From Pseudomonas mohnii (GTDB taxonomy: Bacteria > Pseudomonadota > Gammaproteobacteria > Pseudomonadales > Pseudomonadaceae), in NCBI RefSeq assembly GCF_900105115.1, contig NZ_FNRV01000001.1, positions 4,882,501 through 4,946,500 of the forward strand: a DNA stretch of 64,000 nucleotides. Reading direction: 5' to 3'. Numbering within the stretch: the first letter of the stretch is position 1; the number at the start of each line of letters is the position of its first letter. The notes under the pieces are model-generated. The model saw only the letters and a list, made by a program, of their open reading frames with translations. It was not told where the DNA came from and made no database searches. The translations under genes and the position numbers were made by a program. Shown piece after piece: positions 45,049-53,680 of the stretch.

Positions 45049-46035
45049 ATGAACGCCTTCTCTCAGATCAACGCTCCGGTAATGCAACAGCCCGCTGAGT
45101 GCGTGGGTTTCTCTCTCAAGCCTTCTGCTCAGTCCAAGCGTTTCCTGGAGCTCACATTCCCCAAGGTCACCGTCGACGCGTTTCTCTCTGCCGTGTCCCA
45201 ATGGCCAGTTCAGGCACTTGAGTACAAGTCGTTTTTGCGCTTTCAGATTGGCAAAGTCCTGGACGGAATTTGCGGCGAGACGCTGCGTCCGGTTTTGGTC
45301 AACACGCTGATGGATCGGGAAACGGGTGGTCTGTTGGTGAAGCCGGAAGGGCTGAACGATGTCTCCCAGGCAGAAGACATGGTTAAGTTTTCAACCGCCG
45401 TGGCGCACCTGCTCGGGCGTTCTAATTTCGATGCGATGAGCGGGCAGTTTTATGCACGCTTCGTCGTAGAGAACGTTGATAACTCGGACAGCTACCTGCG
45501 TGCGCCACATCGTGTGATGGAGCTGCACAACGACGGTACGTTCGTGAATCAGATCACTGACTACGTCCTGATGATGAAGATCGACGAGCAAAATATGGAA
45601 GGTGGCAACTCCTTGCTGTTGCACCTCGACGATTGGGCTGATTTGAATAAGTTCTACAAGCATCCATTGGCTCGCCGCTCCCTGCGCTGGACGGCTCCAC
45701 CGAGCAAGAACGTCAAAGAGGACGTGTTCCATTCCATCTTTGATACGGATGGTGAGGGGCGTCCGACCATGCGCTACATCGATCAATTTGTTCAGCCTGA
45801 AAACTTCGAAGAGGGTACCTGGCTTTTCGAACTCGGTGAGTCGCTGGAAACCAGTCAGGCGAAGTTGTCCATTCCCGTTGCGGTGGGTTCGTTCGTGTTG
45901 ATCAACAACTTGTTCTGGCTTCACGGACGCGACCGCTTCGCAGCGCATCCAGGCCTTCGTCGCGAACTGATGCGTCAACGCGGCTACTTCAGCTATCCGA
46001 AGGTGGGTCACCACCACGGCCAGACATCCAACTAA
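45049..46035 (+). CDS. csiD: Glutarate 2-hydroxylase (Fe(II)/2-oxoglutarate dependent), CsiD/GlaH
   Basis: A 328-residue dioxygenase converting glutarate to L-2-hydroxyglutarate, succinate and CO2. Iron ligands: HxD in [13 protein letters not shown] (near residues 163-165) and the distal His in [10 protein letters not shown] (near 295), with the 2-oxoglutarate-binding Arg close to the C-terminus. Length matches E. coli GlaH (325). Start 45049 ([12 protein letters not shown]); an open extension to 44974 has no ribosome site. Followed 65 bases later by lhgO, the enzyme for the next step. Confidence 0.93.
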   Translation: MNAFSQINAPVMQQPAECVGFSLKPSAQSKRFLELTFPKVTVDAFLSAVSQWPVQALEYKSFLRFQIGKVLDGICGETLRPVLVNTLMDRETGGLLVKPEGLNDVSQAEDMVKFSTAVAHLLGRSNFDAMSGQFYARFVVENVDNSDSYLRAPHRVMELHNDGTFVNQITDYVLMMKIDEQNMEGGNSLLLHLDDWADLNKFYKHPLARRSLRWTAPPSKNVKEDVFHSIFDTDGEGRPTMRYIDQFVQPENFEEGTWLFELGESLETSQAKLSIPVAVGSFVLINNLFWLHGRDRFAAHPGLRRELMRQRGYFSYPKVGHHHGQTSN

Positions 46036-46100
46036 TTGACGGATGGGTCGCAGGCGACTGCGGCCTGTTCCCTGTCCGCCATCCTTGTGAGGTGATAGCT

Positions 46101-47351
46101 GTGTACGACTTTGTAATCATTGGTGGCGGCATTGTGGGAATGTCTACAGCCATGCAAATGGCATCTGAATACCCGGATGCAAAAATTCTGTTGCTGGAAA
46201 AAGAATCGGGTCCCGCCCAGCATCAGACCGGTCATAACAGTGGGGTGATCCATGCGGGTGTTTACTACACGCCTGGCAGTCTGAAAGCCAAGTTTTGCCT
46301 GGAAGGAAACCGGGCAACGAAAGCCTTCTGTGATCAGCACGGAATTCGTTATGACGCCTGCGGCAAAATGCTTGTGGCGACGAATGAAATTGAGAAGGAA
46401 CGAATGAAAGCCCTTTGGGAGCGCACTGAGGCCAATGGCCTTGAGCGTGAATGGCTTTCAGCTGCCGAGCTTCGGGAAAGAGAACCGAATATTGTCGGGT
46501 TGGCGGGAATCTTCGTCCCTTCCAGTGGCATCGTGAATTACGCCGAAGTCACTCGACAGATGGCTGCAGAGTTTACGAAAGCGGGCGGTGTCATTCGCTA
46601 CAACTCTGAAGTGACGGCTCTCGATGAGCGAGCGGACGAGGTCGTGGTCACGACGTCGACAGGCATTTACCAGGCCCGTTTTCTGATTTCATGCTCAGGC
46701 CTGATGGCTGATCGGGTCGTCAGGATGCTGGGGCTCGAACCCGAGTTCCAGATTTGTCCTTTCAGGGGCGAATACTACCTGTTGCCCAAGCAACACAATC
46801 AGATCGTCAATCACTTGATCTACCCCATCCCTGATCCGTCCATGCCATTTTTGGGTGTGCACCTGACTCGTATGATTGACGGCACTGTCACCGTCGGGCC
46901 GAACGCTGTATTGGCGCTCAAGCGCGAGGGCTACAAGAAAACTGATTTCTCCCTGGGGGACATGTTTGAAATCTTCACCTCGCTCGGGGTCTTGAAGGTT
47001 TTGAAGGCAAACTTCAAACCTGGCCTGATAGAGATGAGGAATTCTCTGTTCAAGAGCGGCTATCTCAAGCAAGTGCAGAAATACTGCCCGTCGATCAATA
47101 AAGAGGATCTGACACCGTACCCCGCTGGGGTTCGTGCCCAGGCTGTTTCGAACAGCGGTAAGCTGATTGATGACTTCTTGTTCGTCAATACGAAGAGGAG
47201 CGTGAATGTGTGTAACGCACCTTCACCAGCCGCCACCTCGGCCATTCCTATCGGCGCCTACATCGTAAGCAAGGTAAAAGAGCAAATCGGTGAGCGGGCG
47301 TTCTTCGCCGCGCCGAAGGTCGATCCAGCGGAGGCCAGGGCGTTCGTATAA
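46101..47351 (+). CDS. lhgO: L-2-hydroxyglutarate oxidase/dehydrogenase, LhgO
   Basis: A 416-residue FAD enzyme that oxidises L-2-hydroxyglutarate to 2-oxoglutarate and feeds electrons to the membrane quinone pool. The FAD motif is FVIIGGGIVGMSTAMQM at the N-terminus; 'HQTGHNSGVIHAGVYYTPGS' near residue 50 is the LhgO/L2HGDH signature. GTG 46101 has GAGGTGA at spacing 6; an in-frame GTG at 46092 is the alternative. Operon with csiD; terminator follows immediately. Confidence 0.93.
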   Translation: MYDFVIIGGGIVGMSTAMQMASEYPDAKILLLEKESGPAQHQTGHNSGVIHAGVYYTPGSLKAKFCLEGNRATKAFCDQHGIRYDACGKMLVATNEIEKERMKALWERTEANGLEREWLSAAELREREPNIVGLAGIFVPSSGIVNYAEVTRQMAAEFTKAGGVIRYNSEVTALDERADEVVVTTSTGIYQARFLISCSGLMADRVVRMLGLEPEFQICPFRGEYYLLPKQHNQIVNHLIYPIPDPSMPFLGVHLTRMIDGTVTVGPNAVLALKREGYKKTDFSLGDMFEIFTSLGVLKVLKANFKPGLIEMRNSLFKSGYLKQVQKYCPSINKEDLTPYPAGVRAQAVSNSGKLIDDFLFVNTKRSVNVCNAPSPAATSAIPIGAYIVSKVKEQIGERAFFAAPKVDPAEARAFV

Positions 47352-47356
47352 ATAAT

Positions 47357-47384
47357 AAAGCCGCTAGCGATAGCGGCTTTTTTT
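47357..47384 (+). terminator. Intrinsic terminator of csiD-lhgO
   Basis: AAAGCCGCTA-GCGA-TAGCGGCTTTTTTT: a 10-base stem and T run, six bases after the lhgO stop. Confidence 0.93.
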
Positions 47385-47416
47385 GAGCCAGGAAAGCGCT
47401 TGGCGAGCCCGGATCC

Positions 47417-47572
47417 TTAACGAGCCAGACTCAGACAGGCAAAAACCTGAACGAACAATGCGGCGAGCAGTGGCCAAACGTTTCGTTGATCTGTTTTGGA
47501 TTCACTGATCGGCTCCTCCGTCTCTGGGGCCGGCATCACTCCGATCTCGAATGCACCGATTATTTCACGCAT
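47417..47572 (-). CDS. Novel 51-residue single-helix membrane protein
   Basis: A small gene below usual length limits. It reads MREIIGAFEIGVMPAPETEE, PISESKTDQRNVWPLLAALF, VQVFACLSLAR. A consensus ribosome site AGGAGG stands 7 bases before the ATG at 47572, which is rare for chance frames. The N-terminal half is acidic and the C-terminal half is one hydrophobic helix (WPLLAALFVQVFACLSLA) ending in Arg. It is encoded opposite to the csiD-lhgO operon and the permease. Upstream, AT-rich sequence (47620-47660) may hold its promoter. I do not recognise it. Confidence 0.6.
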   Translation of the reverse strand: MREIIGAFEIGVMPAPETEEPISESKTDQRNVWPLLAALFVQVFACLSLAR

Positions 47573-47915
47573 GAGAAGCCTCCTGATGGGTCAAGGCCGG
47601 CTGCATGCCTGGCGCTGCATCCTATAAAATTCTAATCCATATGTATTGTCAACGATATCTGCCGTTTTTTTGATCATATCTGGCCGATTTTTTCGTGTGT
47701 TGGTTGATTGATTGTTAGGTATATCGGGTTTGTGGCCAGCGTTTACAGGGATTTTTGCCAGTCGGTCATGGATAAAACATTTTCCTTTGACTTCAAATGT
47801 ATTTGGAGGTATTTCTAGTCCTGCGATGAGCGTTCGCGTTTACAAGAGCAAAAAAATGCTAGATGGCCCCCCCTTCTACGTCGCTGCCGAGAACACAAAA
47901 ATACGAGGTTGCACC
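47573..47915. other. 343-base divergent region between the small membrane protein and the APC permease
   Basis: AT-rich promoter region (for example TATAAAATTCTAATCCATAT near 47620) followed by a leader of about 200 bases before the permease. The leader is open in the permease frame back to 47712, but no start there has a good ribosome site. I saw no recognisable riboswitch, attenuator or copy of the 55158-type palindrome. Confidence 0.5.
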
Positions 47916-49430
47916 ATGACGAATCATCCCGTGAATTCCCCGGTTGACGCAGACGCCGAGCGTCTTGCATCCCTGGGATACCAGTCAGAATTCAAACGCG
48001 ATATGAGCCTTTGGGCGAACTTTGCGTTGGGCTTCACTTATCTCTCGCCGGTCGTCGGCATTTACACCCTGTTCGCCTCATCTCTGATGCTGGGCGGCCC
48101 TCCGATGATTTGGGCATTGCTCATCGCCGGTGTTGGCCAGCTTCTGGTGGCGCTCGTGTTTGGTGAGATCGTCTCCCAATTCCCGCTCGCAGGAGGTGTA
48201 TACCCCTGGGCGCGTCGCCTTTGGGGTCGCAAGTGGGCATGGATGACAGGGTGGGTTTACGTGATGGCGATGTTCTCGACCATTGCAGGGGTGGCATATG
48301 GCGCAGCGCCATACACCGCGTCAGTTGTCGGGTTCGAGCCTACAGTGGGTGCAAACGTAATCTGTGCATTGGTGATCCTGGCCATTGCGACAGTCATCAA
48401 CATGATGGGCACCAAGGTCTTGGCGCAGGCAGCGCTGATCGGGTTCTTCGCCGAAATAATGGGGGCGTTGGTGGTAGGCGTGTACCTGTTGGTGTTTGAG
48501 CGTCACCACGATATGAGTATTTTCTTCAATACGTTCGGTTCGGAGAGTACGGGCTCATACACCGCGGCATTCCTGGCCGCTAGCCTTATCGGTGTGTTCC
48601 AATACTACGGATTCGAGGCCTGTGGCGATGTCGCCGAGGAAGTCCCGGAGCCCGGTCTGCGTATCCCCAAATCGATGCGTCGCACGATTTACATTGGCGG
48701 TGTTGCAGCCACCTTCGTCTGCTTTGCCCTGATTATGTCGGTGGTCGATATTGGCGCGGTTATCAATGGCACTCTTGCTGATCCGGTGTCCGCCATTCTG
48801 GCCAATGCGTTTGGCCCAGTGGGATCCTCTGCAGTGCTGTGCGTCGTGCTGATCTCCTTCCTCTCTTGCGTGATGAGCTTGCAAGCTGCGGCCAGTCGAC
48901 TGATCTATGCGTACGCTCGCGACAAGATGATTTTTGCCTGCGGCCTGCTTTCCAGATTTTCTCATGAGCGTCATGTCCCGCCTTATGCCTTGTTGTTGTC
49001 GGCGCTTTTGCCTGGTGTGATTGTCGTCGGCTCGATGATTTCCGCTGATGCGCTGTTGAAGATTATTTCCTTCTCGGCGGTCGGCATCTATATCGCGTTC
49101 CAGATGGTTGTTCTTGCTGCTCTGCGAGCTCGCTTGAAAGGCTGGAAACCAAGCGGCGAGTACCAGCTTGGATCGCTTGGTTTGATCACCAACGTTGGCG
49201 CGCTCGTCTATGGGGTTGCCGCTATGGTGAACATCGGCTGGCCACGCACACCCAATGCACTTTGGTATGACAACTGGATTGTTGTGTTGTCGTCCTTCGC
49301 TGTCATCGCGGTCGGCTTCCTCTACATGTGGATTGCCCGCCCTCATTTACGCAGCGCGGCCATTTACGGAGACGCAATTCCATCGAGGGGGGCTGTTGTA
49401 ACCGGCGCGGTTCGAAGAACCACCGCATAG
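47916..49430 (+). CDS. APC-family amino acid/amine permease
   Basis: A 504-residue transporter with 12 hydrophobic helices. The opening 'LASLGYQSEFKRDMSLWANF' followed by 'ALGFTYLSPVVGIYTLFASS' is typical of the amino acid/choline/GABA (ACT/GabP-like, BAT1) branch of the APC superfamily. 'GGVYPWARRLWGRKWAWMTG' is the family motif. ATG 47916 with AGGTT upstream is used. It lies between glutarate catabolism and the putative amine pathway, so it may import an omega-amino acid or an alkylamine (inference). A terminator follows at 49445-49474. Confidence 0.88.
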   Translation: MTNHPVNSPVDADAERLASLGYQSEFKRDMSLWANFALGFTYLSPVVGIYTLFASSLMLGGPPMIWALLIAGVGQLLVALVFGEIVSQFPLAGGVYPWARRLWGRKWAWMTGWVYVMAMFSTIAGVAYGAAPYTASVVGFEPTVGANVICALVILAIATVINMMGTKVLAQAALIGFFAEIMGALVVGVYLLVFERHHDMSIFFNTFGSESTGSYTAAFLAASLIGVFQYYGFEACGDVAEEVPEPGLRIPKSMRRTIYIGGVAATFVCFALIMSVVDIGAVINGTLADPVSAILANAFGPVGSSAVLCVVLISFLSCVMSLQAAASRLIYAYARDKMIFACGLLSRFSHERHVPPYALLLSALLPGVIVVGSMISADALLKIISFSAVGIYIAFQMVVLAALRARLKGWKPSGEYQLGSLGLITNVGALVYGVAAMVNIGWPRTPNALWYDNWIVVLSSFAVIAVGFLYMWIARPHLRSAAIYGDAIPSRGAVVTGAVRRTTA

Positions 49431-49444
49431 TTTCCGACGTAATC

Positions 49445-49474
49445 AAAACGCTCTTTAAGAAGGGCGTTTTTTTT
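49445..49474 (+). terminator. Intrinsic terminator of the permease gene
   Basis: AAAACGCTCTT-TAAG-AAGGGCGTTTTTTTT: a 9-base stem with one wobble, then eight or more T. Confidence 0.88.
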
Positions 49475-49583
49475 GTTTCTGAGGGCATTCCAATTGTTGG
49501 CTGTCTCTAGCGTGCCGATGTCAGCTTGAAGGTCGGAGGCACCAGAAAACTATGGCTGAGTTGCGCAGCAAAGGAGCAACGTG

Positions 49584-50582
49584 ATGTGGTTCAAAGGTTC
49601 ATTGAGTGCAGAATTTAATGAGGTGGATCGCGCCCTGCATGCACTGCTGGGGCAAGAGCCTCTGACGCCGGACAGTTTGCAGTTGTTGAAAAATGGTCAT
49701 GCTACGACGCATTCAAATTTGTTCGCTCTGGCCGAGCGGATAAAAGCGCTGGAGGACCAGGTTGAGAGCCTGAAGCAGGTGCAGGAGAACGGGGCGCGGA
49801 ACGCAACCGCCAGCGCGGATAAAATCAGCGCCCTGACAAGTGAGGTCGCTTGCCTGAATCAATATTCAGCTGAGAAAAACCTGGCCTTCGAGTCGATCAA
49901 TAGAGAATTGACTGCACTGAGTGGCGAGGCGCAAGTGTGGGAGCTTGTCAAACAGACGCTCACGGAAGGCTGTTGGGATCTCAAGATCGTTGACGGAGAC
50001 CTGGAACATCCCTCCAATGAGCTTCGTTGGTCTCGTCAGTTCAAGGAGCTGGTTGGCTATTCAGATTCGGAGTTTCTCGATGGCTGGGAAACGTATAACC
50101 AGATCGTTGATCCCGACGATCTCCCCAGGATGCTGAAGATTATCGAAGAATACGTACGGGCTCCGCAAAGCGCCGACCATTACGTCGTTGAGTATCAAAT
50201 GAGGCATAAGCAGCGGGGTATGGTTTGGTATCGAGAGCGGGGGCGGGCCATGACGGGGGCGGACGGCAAGGTCTGCAGGCTGATAGGCGCCGTTCGAGAC
50301 ATTTCTTCCGAGCGGCATGCCATCGAGTCACGTCAGCGGGAGCAGGCGGCCATGCAGGCAACCTATGCTCAGATTTCCACTGCTCTTGGAGTGATAAAGG
50401 CCATTGCAGATCAAACAACCATGCTTGCGCTCAATGCCGCCATTGAAGCGGCGAGGGCAGGGGATTCGGGGCGTGGGTTTTCTGTTGTGGCTGATGAAGT
50501 AAAAAAGCTCGCTTCAAGAACGCAGGAGGCCACTCAGCAGATCCAGTCAATGCTGTCGAATGTCTCAGTGAGTGGTGAGTGA
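49584..50582 (+). CDS. Short soluble PAS-domain chemoreceptor (MCP)
   Basis: A 332-residue cytoplasmic receptor with no membrane segment. Domains: an N-terminal coiled coil (about residues 40-115), one PAS domain (about 120-240, '[20 protein letters not shown]' and '[20 protein letters not shown]'), then only the tip of the signalling hairpin: '[20 protein letters not shown]' and '[20 protein letters not shown]' (about 270-320). The long helical arms usual for MCPs are missing, so this is a minimal receptor akin to BdlA/Aer-2-like proteins. AAGGAG is 7 bases from ATG 49584 and 4 from a GTG at 49581. It may couple metabolism of the neighbouring pathway to chemotaxis (inference). Confidence 0.85.
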   Translation: MWFKGSLSAEFNEVDRALHALLGQEPLTPDSLQLLKNGHATTHSNLFALAERIKALEDQVESLKQVQENGARNATASADKISALTSEVACLNQYSAEKNLAFESINRELTALSGEAQVWELVKQTLTEGCWDLKIVDGDLEHPSNELRWSRQFKELVGYSDSEFLDGWETYNQIVDPDDLPRMLKIIEEYVRAPQSADHYVVEYQMRHKQRGMVWYRERGRAMTGADGKVCRLIGAVRDISSERHAIESRQREQAAMQATYAQISTALGVIKAIADQTTMLALNAAIEAARAGDSGRGFSVVADEVKKLASRTQEATQQIQSMLSNVSVSGE

Positions 50583-50619
50583 GCCTGTATGAGCAGGTCG
50601 CTTGCGCCGGTGTTTCGCG

Positions 50620-51024
50620 ATGATAAAGCGCATTGGTAAAACCATAATCCAGCCGACCCATACTGCATCCTGCCATTGCGGTGCGGTGTTGTTTGAGCTG
50701 GATCTTCCTGATGGGGTGGTCGACCCCAAGCGATGCAACTGTTCGCTCTGCAGGCGCAAAGGCGCAGTGATGGGGACTGTAGCGCTATCCGGTATACGCA
50801 TCACCCAGGGTGCGGATTTTCTGACGGTCTATCGTTTCCATACGGGCGTCGCGTGCCATTACTTCTGTTCTCGATGCGGTATTTACACGCATAACGTGAG
50901 GCGTTCCGCCCCGACCCAATGTGGCTACAACATCGGTTGTCTGGATGGCGTGGATCCGGCGGCGCTGGAGCATGTCTCGATGAGCGATGGGGCCAACCAT
51001 GCGCTTGATCGAGGCGTTGAATGA
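50620..51024 (+). CDS. GFA-family (glutathione-dependent formaldehyde-activating-like) protein
   Basis: A 134-residue zinc protein of the GFA/Mss4 fold: ligands in ASCHCGAVLFELDLP (CxCG), KRCNCSLCRRKGA (CxxC) and HYFCSRCGIYTHN (CxxC). Members are annotated from a glutathione-formaldehyde adduct enzyme, though most have unproven activity. ATG 50620 is preferred for length; a poor ribosome site leaves the exact start open. It lies next to an oxidative amine pathway where formaldehyde could arise, but this link is speculative. Confidence 0.8.
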   Translation: MIKRIGKTIIQPTHTASCHCGAVLFELDLPDGVVDPKRCNCSLCRRKGAVMGTVALSGIRITQGADFLTVYRFHTGVACHYFCSRCGIYTHNVRRSAPTQCGYNIGCLDGVDPAALEHVSMSDGANHALDRGVE

Positions 51025-51111
51025 TTTGGAAGAGGTGGGGTGTGAGCGGGCGAAAAGGGTTTCGGGCTGCGTAGAGAGGCATAAGCCTCTCTACGACGAA
51101 ATGCGTCGGGC

Positions 51112-51891
51112 TTATGCCGCGCCTCGGTGTTTGCGCTTGCAGGGGCGCTGCACCAGCGACCAGTGCGCCGCGGCTTCGCCGAGTTCAATAACCCGACAAC
51201 CTGTTTCCTGGCGATTCATTGCGTGATGAGCCATATCGCCAACCGTCCAATTGGCCGTGTTGGCGGCGATGACACGACCTTCCTCGGATACGATCAGGGC
51301 TTCGTTTTCCATTTTGATCAGGCTGGAAAGCAGAATTCGTTCGAACTTGTGCAAGGCGATGTCCGCACCGGCGATACCCACGAAACGACCATCAACGTGG
51401 ATAGGCAGGGAGAAGGTCAATATGTACGTATCGGCCCCGTAAAGATCGACGTAAGGGCCTATGACAACATTGCTTCCTGTATTTTTCGGGCGAGCAAACC
51501 ACTGCATGCTCTGGTAGTTGTAGAAGCTTTCGCTGCGTCGATTGAAGTTGAGGGTCATGGGTACGACCTTGCCCGCAGCCCCCATTCTCCACCACTCAAG
51601 GTACATCTCGCAGTCTTCCAGCTCTCCCGGCTCAAGCACAACGCCAGTGCCGTGAATGCATGATTTGGAGCCTTGGAGCTGTGCATCAATTTTTGGTTTG
51701 AGCACGGCCAGGTCTTTGGATGAGGGCTTCTTGCCCAGCGCAGCCTCACGTCGCCAAATCTCCACGACTTCGTTTGCCAAGATCGTCAACTGGTCGAAAA
51801 CGTTACCGATCGAAGCATTGATGCTAGCGGCGCAGTCGTCTGCGTCGGTGCGAAAAAGTGGTACTGGCATGATGTTGGGCCCCTGTTGCAT
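51112..51891 (-). CDS. Soluble Cache-domain sensor protein without output domain
   Basis: A 259-residue protein composed of a dCache-like ligand-binding domain: 'DQLTILANEVVEIWRREAAL' (N-terminal long helix), 'SMQWFARPKNTGSNVVIGPY' and 'VDLYGADTYILTFSLPIHVD' followed by GRFVGIAGADIAL (the typical Cache core strand motif). Cache domains normally sit outside the membrane on receptors; here there is no signal peptide, no membrane helix and no signalling domain. It is the second gene after an FCD-type GntR regulator (98-base gap, same strand). The pair could act together, with the Cache protein as a cytoplasmic ligand sensor. An internal ATG at 51870 is an alternative start. Confidence 0.75.
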   Translation of the reverse strand: MQQGPNIMPVPLFRTDADDCAASINASIGNVFDQLTILANEVVEIWRREAALGKKPSSKDLAVLKPKIDAQLQGSKSCIHGTGVVLEPGELEDCEMYLEWWRMGAAGKVVPMTLNFNRRSESFYNYQSMQWFARPKNTGSNVVIGPYVDLYGADTYILTFSLPIHVDGRFVGIAGADIALHKFERILLSSLIKMENEALIVSEEGRVIAANTANWTVGDMAHHAMNRQETGCRVIELGEAAAHWSLVQRPCKRKHRGAA

Positions 51892-51989
51892 TCTCGTAAC
51901 GCAGTTTCAGCTTGATGCCGTGAGTAGCTTCCACCCACTTCGCATCAAAAAGCCGCTTACGGGAGAAGGAGCAAGGCGCATGCCATTTT

Positions 51990-52739
51990 CTAGGCTATTT
52001 CGGATAAAAGATCTAATCTCAGATCTATGAGCCTTTTGATGCCGCGCGTGACATGCGCTTCTGCCAATGCGCCTGCAAGATTGGGATCATTTGCCATGAT
52101 CGCATCGGTAATCGCTCGGTGTTCTGATTGGGCCGCTTCGGGGGTTATGGAGCCTTCTCCGGGGATCCACATCAGCTCGCCGATTTCTGCCTGAAGGCTC
52201 ATTTCTGCGTGGGTCAGTCTGACTGACTGCGCGGCAACGGCAATCTCTATATGGAATCGCGCATCGGCACGACGCCGTTCTGTTCGGGTTGTCGCATCGC
52301 CTAGCGCATCAATGTAGTGCTGTAACTTGGCATGATGCTCCGATGAGGAGCGCTTGGCGGCGAGTCGAGCCGCGGCCCCCGAGATGGCAACATGTTCGTC
52401 GCAGAGATCGCGTAGTTCCAGCGCGCTCATATCAGCAAGGCGGGTACGCAAATGAACTTCCGGGAGTTCAACGGCGGGGCATACGAAACTTCCGCCGTTA
52501 CGACCTCTCCTTGTCTCGATGACACGGCGTTCGCGAAGATAGGCCAAGGCTTCACGCAGTGTGACGGTCGCTACCCCGAACTGCATGGCCAGCTCGTTTT
52601 CGCTGGGCAATTGCTCGCCTTCGGCGAAAAGGCCCAGGTCGATCACTTCAATTAATCTGCGAACGACTTCTTCTGTCCGGCCTTCTTGTCGCAACCTCAT
52701 GAACGAGGCTGTTCTTGCACTGGAGTTGTTGTTCATCAT
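51990..52739 (-). CDS. FadR/GntR-family (FCD) transcriptional regulator
   Basis: A 249-residue regulator. The winged HTH (about residues 20-85) reads 'GLFAEGEQLPSENELAMQFG' and VATVTLREALAYLRERRVIE; the FCD domain follows with 'LRDLCDEHVAISGAAARLAA' and 'SEHRAITDAIMANDPNLAGA'. It is the only DNA-binding regulator inside the putative amine cluster, so it is the best candidate to bind the shared palindrome at 55158, 59305 and 59468. Transcribed on the minus strand away from the ligase operon's terminator. Confidence 0.88.
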   Translation of the reverse strand: MMNNNSSARTASFMRLRQEGRTEEVVRRLIEVIDLGLFAEGEQLPSENELAMQFGVATVTLREALAYLRERRVIETRRGRNGGSFVCPAVELPEVHLRTRLADMSALELRDLCDEHVAISGAAARLAAKRSSSEHHAKLQHYIDALGDATTRTERRRADARFHIEIAVAAQSVRLTHAEMSLQAEIGELMWIPGEGSITPEAAQSEHRAITDAIMANDPNLAGALAEAHVTRGIKRLIDLRLDLLSEIA

Positions 52740-52869
52740 CCATCGGCAGTGAATGTTGCTCGAGCGAGCTCAATTGACTTGCCAATCCTCCCAAATGGTT
52801 GTGTCTCATGGCCTCAATTTACCAGACTCAGCCGGCACTTCGCGCTAAAACCTCTCAAATTAAATTTTT

Positions 52870-52902
52870 AAAAAAAAGGCCGCCCCCTCGACAGGTGCGG
52901 CC
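52870..52902 (-). terminator. Intrinsic terminator of the ligase/binding-protein operon
   Basis: On the minus strand GGCCGC...GCGGCC closes a 13-base loop and runs into TTTTTTTT (52877-52870). It lies 59 bases beyond the binding-protein stop. Confidence 0.85.
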
Positions 52903-52960
52903 AAAAACTCGGGTGGTAACGCCGAGTAGACAAGCTGAGAGGCAGGGTGAGTGCTGTTTC

Positions 52961-53680
52961 TCAACGGGTCCCGAAGGGGTAGCTCAGCGAAGGCATCCAT
53001 TTGCGCCAAAGCTGTTCCAGTTGGCCGTTCGATTTGATCATCGCAAGGGCCTCATTGACGTGTGCGAGCCAAGCCTCATTTTCCTTTTTGACCGCAATGC
53101 CCCATTTGTTTTGAGTGGGAACACTGAACCCGATTTCCAGATCCGCTTCCTCGGCAAGCGGAACCAGCGCGACGTCGTCATCCACGAATGCATCGATAAT
53201 TCCGTCGCGTAGCGCGCTGACCATGTCACCCAAAACATCGTCGCTATCCCCGCCGAAAGGCACGCAGATGCAGCCGGTGAACGTTTCGGCCAGTGCCATG
53301 TTCAAGCTTTGGGCAATCGCACCGACTTTCTTGTCCTTCAGATCGGACGGGGATCGCAGATTTGAGCCACGTCGAATCATCACGGCTTCATCGAATACCG
53401 CGTACGGCTCAGTGAAGTCGGCCAATGTTTTGCGATGAGCGGAAATGCCCTGACCGCACAAAATGACGTCGCCTTCCCCAGCCTGTAACGCGGGATAAAA
53501 ATCGGCCCAGTTCTGATAGGCGAACTGAAAAGGCAGGCCCAGTGTTTGGGCCAGCAGCCTGCCCAGATCGGATTCGTAGCCGTGTCGGAAACCTTTGTCG
53601 TCTCTCCAGAAAAGCGGTGGAGCAGGGAGGTCTGCACAAATCATTCGAAATTCTGGTGCTTGGTGGGCTTTGTCGATCAT
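52961..53680 (-). CDS. Family-3 solute-binding-protein fold without signal peptide
   Basis: A 239-residue protein of the amino-acid-binding (SBP_bac_3) fold: 'RHGYESDLGRLLAQTLGLPF', 'GEGDVILCGQGISAHRKTLA' and 'DFTEPYAVFDEAVMIRRGSN' (the family triad). Its ATG at 53680 overlaps the ligase stop (ATGA), fixing the start and showing tight coupling. This gives MIDKAHQAPEFRMICADLPA with no hydrophobic signal, so the protein should stay in the cytoplasm. No ABC permease or ATPase gene is nearby. It may be a ligand sensor or carrier for the ligase product rather than a transporter part (inference). Confidence 0.82.
   Translation of the reverse strand: MIDKAHQAPEFRMICADLPAPPLFWRDDKGFRHGYESDLGRLLAQTLGLPFQFAYQNWADFYPALQAGEGDVILCGQGISAHRKTLADFTEPYAVFDEAVMIRRGSNLRSPSDLKDKKVGAIAQSLNMALAETFTGCICVPFGGDSDDVLGDMVSALRDGIIDAFVDDDVALVPLAEEADLEIGFSVPTQNKWGIAVKKENEAWLAHVNEALAMIKSNGQLEQLWRKWMPSLSYPFGTR

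Noticed and set aside
47573..47915. Riboswitch or attenuator in the permease leader
   Set aside because: No recognised aptamer or leader peptide pattern; no alternative stem with a T run seen by eye.
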